A DNA stretch of 64,000 bases, taken from Apiotrichum sp. Y4204 (lineage: Eukaryota > Basidiomycota > Tremellomycetes > Trichosporonales > Trichosporonaceae). The stretch is taken from positions 682,001 through 746,000 of the forward strand of contig JAMYHL010000011.1 in assembly GCA_025531455.1 (NCBI GenBank). Reading direction: 5' to 3'. Numbering within the stretch: position 1 is the stretch's first letter; the number at the start of each line of letters is the position of its first letter. Positions 12,715 through 23,182 of this stretch are shown here, piece after piece. A program made the translations under genes and the position numbers. Below the pieces are notes generated by a model that saw only the letters and a list, made by a program, of their open reading frames with translations, did no database searches and was not told where the DNA came from.

Positions 12715-13658
12715 CTACGGGCTCCGTGCTCTACGCACAGTGCGATCGTTGATCGACAGTCATCTGGATCGCGTCGATGTTGGATTGCTTGAGATTGCAG
12801 ACTGAGACTCTCTTGGTCACGTCCATGCTGCATCTTGACAGTACCGATGTGAAGTGGAGAGTCAACTACAATGGGATGCAAACAAGGCAGGTTTGAGCTA
12901 CGTTGAGCTCGAAACTACCGCTTACCAGTTGGGTTGGGCAAGCCGTGCAATGATCTATCGATCCTCACCGTCCGAGGTCAAGGTCTCACCGACTACTACT
13001 GATTTCACTGTCGCATGATGCATCTTGAAGCCCATCTACAACGAAATAGGAGCGTTCAAACCCAAGATACAGAATGCAGTTCCAGTCACAGGACTCTCGT
13101 TGCAGCCCACTGTCAATTGGGCTAATTGACGCGTATCACAGGACAACTGCTCTCATTCTCTACCATCCCCATCGATCATCGACTGCCTCTCGAGTACTGG
13201 ATCACCACTGAGATCACTAGCTCACTAAATCACTAGACCTCCCAACGACTGCCCTGCACCACAAACCGCGAATCGCCACCCAAAAAGGTCAAAAATCAGG
13301 CACGGGCGGGACTAATTGGCCGTCAAGATTCCACCTATCACTCTTTTTGCTCCCGTCCAAACTGTATGTATGAACACCCCAGGACACACTCAGGGATCTG
13401 CAACAATGTCAGTGGTCGGGTGGCTCGAAGCGGAATGGGCAGTCTGACGCCGAGCGGGTCCACACCGGCACCGACACCGACGCCGACGGCAGCGTCGGAG
13501 CACGTCGGGTGACGCAGCTCGGCTTGTGCGGTGCCGAATCCAAAACCCTTGCATGCTATGCTCTCAGTGAATACAGCCAATGCATCGTCTCCAATCCATT
13601 GGCGATGAGCAGAACAATGAAACCATGGCTACACCTTTCCACTCGGGCTGGTGCCTGT

Positions 13659-14860
13659 TTAAGCAGACTTGGTGGCCTTCTTGGCGGCACGGTGGGCGGC
13701 GTAGGCGGCCTTGCGCTCGGCGGTGTGCTTGGCGACGGCGACCTCGTACTCGGCCTTGATCTCCTTCTGGGCCTCGGTGCGGCGCTTCTTGAGCGACTGG
13801 ATGTGACGCTTGCGCTGGAGACGCTGGGGGGTGACAAGGCGCTGGATCTTGGGGGCCTTGGTGTAGGTCTTGCCAGACTTGGTGGTGACCTCACGGCGAA
13901 CAACGTAAGCACGAACGTCGTCCTCCTTGGTGAGGTTGAAGAAGCGGCGGATCTTGGTGGCACGCTTGGGGGCCAGGCGCTTGGGGATGATCACGTCGGT
14001 GAGGCCGGGGATGTCCTGCTCGCCCTGCTTGACGATGACGAGCGAAAGGACCTGGATCTGTACACGGTTAGACCATCGCCGCGCGAGTTCACGTGCAGCA
14101 CAAGCTGCAGCAAACGCCTACTCACGTCGTTGCCGACAATGCAGCCACGGACCGACTTGCGCTTGCGCTCACCGTCACGGCGGGGGCGGTAGCACGAGTG
14201 GCCGGCCGAGAGGAGGAGACGGGTACGGTGGTCAAGGAGGACACCCTGCTTCATGGGGAAACCCTGCTTGTCGTTACCGCCTGCACTGTCAGCACCATCA
14301 CACGAACACCGATTTCCCGAGGCGCGCGACGTTCCACGATCCTTTGCGCAGCGGCAACCCCGACTCCTTCCAATCACGCCGCCAACATCCTCTCCGCCGC
14401 CGCTCCGATTCTCTCCTCTCTGCTCAAGAGTCCAGCCTTCCACCTCCCAGCCATCCTTGTCGCGCGCCTCGAAATTCGACACTAACCGGTGATGCGGAAA
14501 ACGTAGCCCTTCCACTCGTCACCGAGGGAGTCGGCGGGGCACTCCTCCGACATCTGGAGGCCGTAGAAGCAACGGCTGTACAGGAAAAACGCGCGGTAAC
14601 GATTCGATTCGGGGTTTCATACGACAGTTCGTAGGACGATTCGACAATCAAAGCGCATAATGTCAGCATCCCGTTCATGCTCCGCTTCCATCTCCGCTCC
14701 CTGCCTCCTTCTATCCCGCCCGCCGCGACTTACACCTTCTTCTCGTCCTCAATGTCGAAGAGCTTCTGCGCGCCAGTGGCGGGGTTGGCAACTGCAAAAG
14801 TCAGCAAAACCTTCGCGCATGTCGTTGGAGGACCGGCCGCTACGCACCGTTCAACTTCAT
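13659..14860 (-). CDS. RPS6: 40S ribosomal protein S6 (eS6)
   Basis: Small-subunit protein. Five exons: 14860-14848, 14791-14734, 14575-14487, 14280-14126 and 14057-13659. They give 237 aa, the family length. Hallmarks are visible in order: [100 protein letters not shown] and [13 protein letters not shown]. The C-terminus is Lys/Arg/Ala-rich and ends ...KKATKSA. It lacks the multi-serine RRxS phosphorylation cluster found at the end of animal S6, as far as I can see. Introns are 56, 158, 206 and 68 nt. A 13-14 nt element upstream matches RPS13. Confidence 0.97.
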
Positions 14861-15185
14861 GATGATGGCCTAGATACGGTTGTCTTCGGTGTCGGAGCGG
14901 TTGTCGTGGCCGTCGGCGAAGGCAGCGTCGAGGACTTTTTTGGTGGGGAGGACGTGGTCTTGAGGTGAGTTCTACGAGATGGACGGTGAGGCCAAACTGG
15001 GTCCCTGCGGTGCTGCGGTGGTGCGGTGGTACAGTGAGCGAGCCGCTACGGTGGGACAGGCCGAGTACGCTGGCAGCCAGCACCACGCCAGCCGCCAGCC
15101 AGCGGTCGTCTGCTCCTGGGTGGCCTCCATTGTGTGGCCCAGTTGTGGCCCGCCCTGGCTGTGCGCTTCCTGGCTCTAATTGTAA

Positions 15186-15199
15186 CGGAGTTTTTGCAA
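15186..15199 (-). promoter_or_regulatory. candidate ribosomal-protein upstream element, RPS6 copy
   Basis: On the gene strand it reads TTGCAAAAACTCCG, about 326-339 bp upstream of the RPS6 start. It matches the RPS13 copy except for one insertion and one substitution. Confidence 0.4.
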
Positions 15200-16903
15200 A
15201 ATTGCCATATTTCCGAGTGTGGCACAGAAACGATGAAAATCGTCTTCTGACTTCAAAGGTTACGTAAATAAAAATGGTTGGTCTTGTAACCGCGAACTGG
15301 GAGTCACCATGTTGTATGTAGCTATGTAGTCCGTGCACAAACAGGTCCAAACGCAGTCGCGCTGTACCGTACTTGAGGATCGCAGGATCCCTGCAGGCCA
15401 GCACATGCAGCACATTTGAGCAGCACGACCTCCTGAAGGCACCTGAACACATAAATGGTATGCAAATGCAAGTCTCCGACGATGTGCATAGGGGGTAGAG
15501 TGTATAGAGGCAGGAATAGCGAAGTGGAGCCTCGAGATGAATATGTAGCAACAGATTTGCGTACTAGCTGAGGTTCATGCTGGAGAGCGAGGAGGATTGA
15601 CCACAGGTGGGTCACCAGACATGCAATTTGTCAGTTCGTGACTGACATAGCTATTGTGCCTCTGATTTCTACTGGAATTAGCGTATCAGAAACCCAGTAG
15701 GACTACCGTGTTGTGGGGCTTTCCTACACTTTCCATGGGCGTGGAACGGTTGCACGACAGCAAGAAGAACATGAGATGTTGTGATTTTGCGTGTTGGGTT
15801 GCAGAAAGTGTTGATCACTCAACTGTCTCAACCGTCTGTCTCCGATCTCGTAAACAACGTCTATTGGCTGGAATCAGATTTCGAGGTAGTCTAATTGCAT
15901 TAAGCTATATGGCTTACACGATGATGCAATGTTGGGTATGTTGGGCTCGTTTCGTGTCTCGCGCGCCCTCAGTTCAGAAGATCAAAAGTAACACTGCGGC
16001 TTGGATTCTCGCTCGGGTCAATGTACAAGGTAAGTGTGTTACTGCAGTACATGCGAGAAAATCCATCCTATCATGCAAACAGACGGGTTTATGTTTACTT
16101 CTCTCTGTTGTTATCTTCACTCCTTCCGTGACTGGTCAGTCTTTGCCTCCATCCACCGACTCATGAACTAGTGCTGAGCTCCGCGCACCAGCCTCTGATT
16201 AAGGCGGCGGTATAGTGACTCTCGGGTGTCTCGTGAGTGAGTCCGGTGTGGTCATGATTCAACCGACAAGGTAGCAATCCGAGTATCAACGACAAGGATG
16301 CCCCGAGATGATGCACAGGTCCCCCGCTCAAACTAGGTCCCACCGCCAAATGGCTGTTTTGTCTGGTGGTTGAACTGCATGAACGGACGGTCGTCGATGG
16401 GCTGTCCGCTGTCAGATTCACTTGGCTCTGCGCCCTCTGCCCTCAGCGATTCATATCGATCATATCACCATTCTCGAAGCTCGAGGCTCGAGGCTTCGCC
16501 AAAGCGCCCAAGCCCTTCAACAGATCAACAGATCTCACCGAGGTGGAGATGCACCAGCTTGTCAGGGTGATTATCACGTCCGTCTATTAGAAGCTAAGAA
16601 ACTATTACGATCAAAGGTAATCAACCCACCTGCGACATCGTTTAACCCTGCCAACCGGGTAGCGACGTCATTTCGGGACGTGCATGAGGGGATATAATGA
16701 CGTGTACTACACGGTTAGGGACAGCCAGCCAGGAGCCAGGCTGTTCCCGGCTCCGAGTACTCTGTGCAGGACGTACAGAACTGCGCGTCATCACTCTGTC
16801 CTCTGAACAAGCAGCCCGCGGCCGCCAAACGCCGGCGACTCCACCCGTAGAAACCATCCAACCCTCAGGGCCGAGCGGCTACCCAGCAGAGCAATCCACC
16901 CAC

Positions 16904-16911
16904 TTTTATAT
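16904..16911 (+). promoter_or_regulatory. TATA-like box of the P5B ATPase gene
   Basis: TTTTATAT followed by a C-rich stretch, about 98 bp before the ATG at 17009. It supports this ATG over the in-frame ATG at 16697, which lies upstream of the box. Confidence 0.45.
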
Positions 16912-17008
16912 CCCCCCCTTGACGTCCCCTTCCCCCCATTCGACATTTGGCAAGCTGAGCCACCACCGAGACTCCGCTATCCCCCTCCGCCCCCTCAAGA
17001 AAGACGCC

Positions 17009-20000
17009 ATGCCAAAGCTCGACGACCCGGGTCCCGCGGACGTTCACGACCGCGATGGCCGCGATGACCGCGCTGACCGCGACGCGCAGGAACACAGTGG
17101 AGGAGCCGCCGGAGATGGCGGAGATGGCAGCGATGGTGGCAGGGACATTCCCGGCCGCAGCCGCACGCGTCCCGAGGACTGGACGGACGGTGCGACGGAC
17201 CAAGCGATCGCGATTGCCATTGCGCAGCGCGACAAGGAGAACCCCCCCGGCGAGGGCGACTCGATCTCGGGATCGCTCATCCAAATGGACGGCGGTGAGT
17301 ACAGCACGCGGCAGCTGCTGTGCTGATGCTAGGTATCACGCCGTCGTCGGTGACGCGCACGCGGTGGTATGGGCCTGGCGGATCGCGGCGCAGCTCGATG
17401 GCGTCGTTCCGCTCCAGTTCGGGCGTTTGGCACCGCCCATCGTTCGATGTGGGTGGCATGCCCCAGTCACCCGGTGCTTCCAACGTGTTCATGGCGGATT
17501 CCGAGGACGAGGGAGAGCCGTCCTCGCCGTACCGCTCGCGGCTTGGAAGGCACCAGTCCATCTCGCGCCAGAGCCTCTCGCGCCGACACCGTGACTCGAG
17601 CCTCTCGCGCCAACACCGCGACTCGAGCATTGACCGCCGGCGCCGCGACTCGAGCGTAGACTACTTTGGCCGCAGGGACAGGGACGACTACGGAAGGCGG
17701 GAGGACGAGAACGATATTGCTACCTCTCCCGCGCGTCCGGCCTCTGTGCTCGGACGCCTCGCGAGCTTTATCGGTATGCCTCGGGGGTCGCCAGAGGAGG
17801 AGGAGAGTGGGCTCATGGGTCACCGTCGTTGGTCCCGCGACTCGCAGCGGTCGGGCGAATCGCGCCACTCTGGAGAATGGTACGGTGAGCGGAGCGCGAC
17901 TCCCTCCTCATCGGGAGACTCTTGGGGATACCACCGGGGAGACGAGGATGCGGTGTCGTACACCTCATCGTTTGCGGATGACACTTCGCTGCCACCGCAG
18001 TCGCCGCCCGACTCGCCGCACCTTCCCCTGGTCCCTGTGCTTGGCGATGGAATCTTTGGTGACTCGGCTGCACTCCAGGAGCCCAAGGAGTTTGACATGA
18101 GCGCCAGCCCCAGCAAGCAGACGATTCTGCTCCCAGACGAGGACCTCTCCATTCGCTTCACAGGATACAGGACCGATCCCTTCCGGAATGTCCTCTGGTG
18201 GATTGGATGTATTCTCACCTTGGGTATTCTTGGTCTTGTTGGCCGCTGGATGCCCATGATTTGGATTCGCTTCTGTGGCCGCGAAATTGCATTTGAGGAC
18301 GCAAAGGAAGGCGCGTGGCTGATGGTCGAAACACCGTATGGCGACATCCACATTATTCCTCTCCAGATCATCCAGTACCCGTACCCGCTCTCGACCGTCT
18401 TCCCGCACAGCCCGGTTCCCGTCTCCCGGACCGAATCACTCGCAGCGTCTACGCGCGCCAGCTCGCTGCGTGCCGAGCATCGGAATGGTGATGTCGAGCA
18501 GGGCCACGTAACAACTGAGGAGAAGCTCGGCATCCTGAAGGTCATGGAATACCGCTACACCCGCTTCGCCCTTAACCCGGCCACTGGACAATGGGCGATG
18601 GTTCGCGACTGGCGCGATCCCAAGTGGACATCGACGCGCTCCGTGGCGAACGGCCTCGCTTCAGGCACCCGCGAGCAGCGCAAGGTGCTCATGGGCATCA
18701 ACTCAATTGACATCGCTGGAAAGTCGATTGGCACGCTCCTTATGGACGAGGTGCTCCATCCCTTCTACGTGTTCCAGATTGCGTCTATCCTTCTCTGGTC
18801 CCTCGACGACTACTACTACTACGCCTTTGCCATTGCGCTGATCTCGTCCGCCTCAATTCTGTCGACCCTGTTCGAGACTAAGCGCACCATCGAGCGCATG
18901 CGCGAGATGTCCCGCTTCAGCTGTCCGGTCAATGTTTTGGTTGATGGCGAATGGCAGCGTATCGACTGCTCCGATATGGTCCCCGGCGACATTTTCGATG
19001 CCTCCGACCCCACTCTCACCATCTTCCCGTGTGACGCCCTTCTGCTCTCAGGCGACGCCATTGTCAACGAGTCCATGCTCACCGGCGAGTCGGTGCCGGT
19101 TTCGAAGATCCCCGTCAAGGATGAGGCACTGCGCATGATGTCTCGCGAGATCAAGTCTGGCTCGTCAGATGTTGATCCCGACTTGGCAAAGCACTACCTC
19201 TTCAGCGGTACGAGGATTATCCGTGTGCGTGCGGGTGCGAAGCAGTCATGGGCTCCGAAGTCGGACGAGCCCATCGCTCTGGCCATGGTTGCCCGTACAG
19301 GATTCAACACGACTAAGGGAGCGCTTGTCCGGTCGATGTTGTTCCCCAAGCCACTCGGTTTCAAGTTCTACCGCGACTCGATGAACTTCATTGGTGTGCT
19401 GGCGATGATTGCTGGCTGTGGCTTTGCCATCTCCGCCGTTGGGTTCATCCGCATGGGTATCGCATGGCACACCATTGTTGTCCGCGCTCTCGACCTGATC
19501 ACCATTGTCGTCCCGCCCGCCCTTCCCGCCACGCTCACCATTGGCACGACGTTTGCGATTGACCGTCTTCGCAAGTCTGGCATCTTCTGCATCTCGCCCA
19601 ACCGTGTGAACATTGGCGGCAAGGTCAATGTCGTGTGCTTCGATAAGACTGGTACCCTGACCGAGGAGGGGCTGGACGTTCTCGGCGTGCGCACGGTTGA
19701 CCGCTTGGACAGGCGTTTCTCCGAGCTGTTCGAGACTGTCGAGGACGTTCCCACGCAGGGTGGTTCCAATGGCCGTACCCCGTTGCTGTATGCCCTGGCT
19801 GCTTGTCATGCGCTCAAGCTCATCGACGGTGAAGTTCTTGGCGATCCCCTCGACATCAAAATGTTCGAGTACACGCAGTGGATTCTGGACGAGGGACAGT
19901 CGCGTCCTGTCAAGGGTGGTGGCGGCGCCGAGAGCACCCAGACTTTGGTGCAGATGGTTGTCCGCCCTCCTGGTTCAGAACAGTGGCGTATGGAAGACGC

Positions 20001-21723
20001 TCACGGCCCCGTTGGACGTAGCCTCGAGCTCGGTGTCATTCGTTCGTTCGACTTCGTCTCTGCTCTTCGCCGTATGACAGTCATTGTCAAGCGCCTAAAG
20101 TCGTCCTCGATGGAGATCTACTGCAAGGGTGCTCCCGAGGTCATGCCTGACATCTGCGACCCGACCTCTTTCCCGCTCGACTATGACGACATGCTCAGCT
20201 ACTACACCCGTAACGGCTTCCGTGTCATTGCCATTGCGGGCAGGAGCGTCGAGGGCCTCACATGGCTCAAGGCTCAGCGCATGCGTCGCGAGGTGGCTGA
20301 GAACGGGCTCCAGTTCCTTGGTTTCATTGTGTTTGAGAACAAGCTCAAGCCGGGTACCGCGCCGAACATCCACACTCTCCGCGCCGCACACATTGCTTGC
20401 CGCATGGTCACTGGCGACAATGTCCGTACGGCAATCTCGGTGGCCCGTGAATGTGGTCTGATTTCTCACTCGGCATCGGTCTACATCCCGTCCTTCATCC
20501 AAGGAACTGGGTTCACTGAAGATGCGCGCCTGGACTGGGCATCTGTTGACGACGAGTCGCACAAGCTCGACGAATATACCCTCAGGCCGCTCGAGGAGGA
20601 GCAGGAGGGTCTCGCCGAGGACGACGTGACCGATTACCAGCTCGCCCTCACTGGTGACGTGTTCAAGTGGATGCTCGAGTACGCCCCCCTCGAGGTCATG
20701 AACCGTATGCTCGTCAAGGGAGTCATCTTTGCGCGCATGTCGCCCGACGAGAAGGCGGAGCTTGTCGAACGTCTCCAGAGTCTCGGGTACACGGTCACCT
20801 TCTGCGGCGACGGAGCCAACGACTGCGGAGCGCTCAAGGCCGCCGATGTCGGTGTCTCCCTCTCGGAAGCCGAAGCAAGCGTCGCCGCTCCATTCACATC
20901 GCGCACGCCGGATATCTCCTGTGTCGTTGAAATCATCCGCGAGGGCCGCTGTGCACTCGTCACGAGTTTCTCGTGCTTCAAGTACATGGCGCTGTACTCG
21001 CTCATCCAGTTCACCACTGTCACCCTCCTGTACTCGTTCGCGTCCTCGCTCGGCGACTTCCAGTTCCTGTACATTGATCTGTTCATTATCATCCCGATCG
21101 CTGTCGCCATGGGCCGCACGCTGCCGTACCCCAAGATCCACCCTAAGCGGCCAACGGCATCACTCGTGTCGAAGAAGGTCCTTACCTCCATCATCGGGCA
21201 GACCATCATCAACTCGGCAATTCAAGGCCTCGTCTTCATCTGGATCCGCCAGCAGCCGTTCTACGAGAAACCAATTACCGACTCGGACGAGCTCGAGACC
21301 TTCAACTTTGAGAACACGTGTCTGTTCCTCATCAGCTGCTACCAGTACATTCTCGTCGCGGGCGTGTTCAGTGTTGGCCCGCCGTACCGCAAGCCGATGT
21401 ACACGAACGCAAGCCTGGTGCTCTGTCTCGCGGCGCTGACGAGCTTCTCGACCTACGTCCTCTTGTCGCCGAGCAAGTTCGTCGCAAGCGTACTGGACAT
21501 CATCGGCCTTCCGACAGGCTTCAAGCTCCAGTTGCTTGCCATCGCCATCGCAAACATTGCCCTCTGCTTCGGGTTCGAGCGCTGGGCCGAGCGCCCCATT
21601 GCCCGCATGATCGCCAACATCAAGCGCTGGGCCCGCCGCCGCCGCGGACGCAGGTTCGGCCACCCGGACAACCACTACAAGGTGATTGAGAACAACCTCC
21701 GCGAACGCGCGGGGTATAATTAA
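17009..21723 (+). CDS. YPK9: P5B-type cation/polyamine-transporting ATPase
   Basis: Two exons, 17009-17294 and 17333-21723, joined by a 38-nt intron with a CTGAT branch-like site, give 1,559 aa. P-type ATPase signatures: TGES at residues 679-682, DKTGT with the phosphorylated Asp at 866, and GDGANDCGALK near 1254-1264. The intramembrane motif PPALP (823-827) marks subfamily P5B rather than P5A (PPELP). Family knowledge: yeast Ypk9 and human ATP13A2-5 sit in vacuolar, lysosomal or endosomal membranes, and several export polyamines. The first 230 residues are a disordered, charged, Ser/Arg-rich tail that includes a 9-residue repeat in three copies (179-205). A long tail before the membrane part is common in fungal P5B pumps, but this repeat is unusual. 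Substrate is inferred, not shown. Confidence 0.93.
17581..17661 (+). repeat. 27-bp coding tandem repeat, three copies
   Basis: Units at 17581-17607, 17608-17634 and 17635-17661 lie inside the P5B ATPase tail. Each encodes R-(R/Q)-(H/R)-R-D-S-S followed by two variable residues. A partial related unit precedes them. Every copy carries an RxxS/RDSS phosphosite-like core. Confidence 0.85.
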
Positions 21724-22234
21724 GTTTCATAGAAAGACCCGTGGTATCCCGGCGTCCCGGACAGGACCACTCGCGGCCGTTTTGTGTGTCGGCACCACCT
21801 TCGTAGATTTGATGTATGACCTTGGCCAAACGACTGTGCAACTGATTTCCGCACGGGTAACGTTGATGTTCCATTCCCCTGGAGTTGTCATTCTTGGTCG
21901 CTCCACCATCCAGCGCCCTCGGCGCTGTACGTGTGGGCACACACCCGTGACGAGGATGAGGACGGGAGCTAGGGACAATCATGATCAGCGTGTCTAAGCT
22001 CCTCGGTGGCTCCACTGATCCACTGATAAGCGTGCACACACCCCACCAGATCACCATGCAACGGCAGATCGCCCCTTCTCCAAGTTCCCAGGATACAGAG
22101 TGGAAGCTCGCATCTCGCATCTCTTCATCTCTTCATCTCTTCATATCTCTCTCACTCACTCTCTTTCTTTCTTCATCTCTCTCATCCCATATCTCACCTC
22201 TCGCACATCGCACATCGACTTCTCATCTCGCGAC
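21724..22234. other. 3' flank of the ATPase and pyrimidine-rich leader
   Basis: No gene is seen to about 22095. From 22100 to 22234 the + strand is strongly pyrimidine-rich, with repeated CTTCATCT words, then ACATCGACTTCTCATCTCG just before an ATG. This resembles leaders of other genes here, so a + strand transcript probably starts near here. Confidence 0.4.
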
Positions 22235-22948
22235 GATGTTCGTTCTCTCGCTACCCCCTACACCCCCTACCTCCCAGTCTTTGCCCTACCTACACCACCT
22301 CCTCGACTATCTGTACAGCCTACAGCCCACTCCAGACGCAATCTTCTCAGTCTGTGCGTACAAACCATCCCCCAATGTCGACCTCCTTTGACAACGCAAT
22401 GTCACCCGGTCGGCCATCCTCGATCCCACCGCCGGACCTCCATCCCTCACCGCCACTCATACCATCGAGCCCCCCAGGACCCACCCTCTGCCCGTGAGCT
22501 GCTTCCCAAGCCCGAGTGTTCGATTCCCGTCCACACCGCTGTGCCCCACTTTTGACGCACGTCCTCCCCCGCGCCCCCGACACGCATGCATGGTTCTGAA
22601 GGATAGATATACATCCACAGGTACGTACACGACGCGGAGGATGGGGAATACTAACGTGGTCCCCATTACTGGGAGGGAAAGGCAGAGGAGGATCCGGTCA
22701 TAAACAAGGAAAAATCTAGGCAAGAATACTTACCTTGGTGGAACGGATTACGGACCCTCACTTTGTCCGCCGTTAGGCCTGCTGCCCGCCCATTGCACAG
22801 CGACTCCTTCGAGTCTCAGGGGTGCGGCAGGTCTTGTGCTGGCTTCGGCTGGTTCACTCCCTCAATATTTGGCTCTGCTCGCCGTCCTCTCGGGGACGCG
22901 CGAGCTACCCTTTTGGCATTCGTTTTGCTCATTTGCGGTACATGCTGA
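22235..22948 (+). other. possible short unresolved + strand gene
   Basis: An ATG at 22235 follows a pyrimidine-rich leader and opens only 51 codons (MFVLSLPPTPPTSQS...). A second ATG at 22375 (MSTSFDNAMSPGRPSS...) runs Pro/Ser-rich to a good donor, GTGAGC, at 22494. Further on are a GTACGT donor near 22621 and a textbook TACTAAC branch site near 22652. The opposite strand also has one good donor (GTAAGT near 22730). I could not join these into one convincing protein. It may be a short protein gene, a spliced non-coding RNA or a long leader. No similarity recognised. Confidence 0.2.
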
Positions 22949-23182
22949 GCGCGCGCGTTCGTACGGCCCCAGATCGCGTGAGGCGCGTCCACGACCTACG
23001 AGCGATGAGGCCGACGGGAAAGATGGCACCTGGCATTCCAAGGCTTGGCTTGCATGGCCTGCACTGATCATTGCATTCACTATTTTACAACCATTTCTAT
23101 CGGGGAATCATGCATGGAATCGGACATACAACACTACTATCATGTGTTTCGCTGGGGATGATCTTCGTCGGGTCGTTCTGGC

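Larger units (their letters stand above)
12323..13658. other. intergenic between RPS6 (3' side) and RPS13 (5' side)
   Basis: The 5' region of RPS13 lies at the left and the 3' flank of RPS6 at the right. It contains a cluster of GCCAGC words (about 12415-12480), a CGGAATTTTGCAA element (12597-12609) and a GCTCGGCCA-type tandem repeat (12641-12714). From about 12780 to 13658 I see nothing gene-like. Confidence 0.5.
14861..17008. other. divergent intergenic region, RPS6 to P5B ATPase
   Basis: This holds the 5' regions of two diverging genes. On the RPS6 side are GCCAGC words at about 15070-15105 and the shared element at 15186-15199. On the ATPase side is a TATA-like box at 16904-16911. The middle (about 15250-16650) is less GC-rich than the genes. 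It has one 459-nt frame (15708-16166) without an ATG start or similarity, so I do not call a gene. Confidence 0.5.

Noticed and set aside
11803..14847. snoRNAs inside RPS13 or RPS6 introns
   Set aside because: I looked for C (RTGATGA) and D (CTGA) boxes; single partial boxes occur but no proper pair.
15708..16166. 152-codon + strand frame in the RPS6/ATPase interval
   Set aside because: Starts at TTG, has no similarity or leader, and composition unlike the genes.
16697..17008. In-frame upstream ATG of the P5B ATPase
   Set aside because: It precedes the TATA-like box at 16904. It remains possible if transcription starts further upstream.
20095..21141. 348-codon open frame antisense to the P5B ATPase
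   Set aside because: A shadow of GC-rich codon use. Its sequence is Asp/Arg/Val-rich without a fold, and the + strand has catalytic motifs at the same place.
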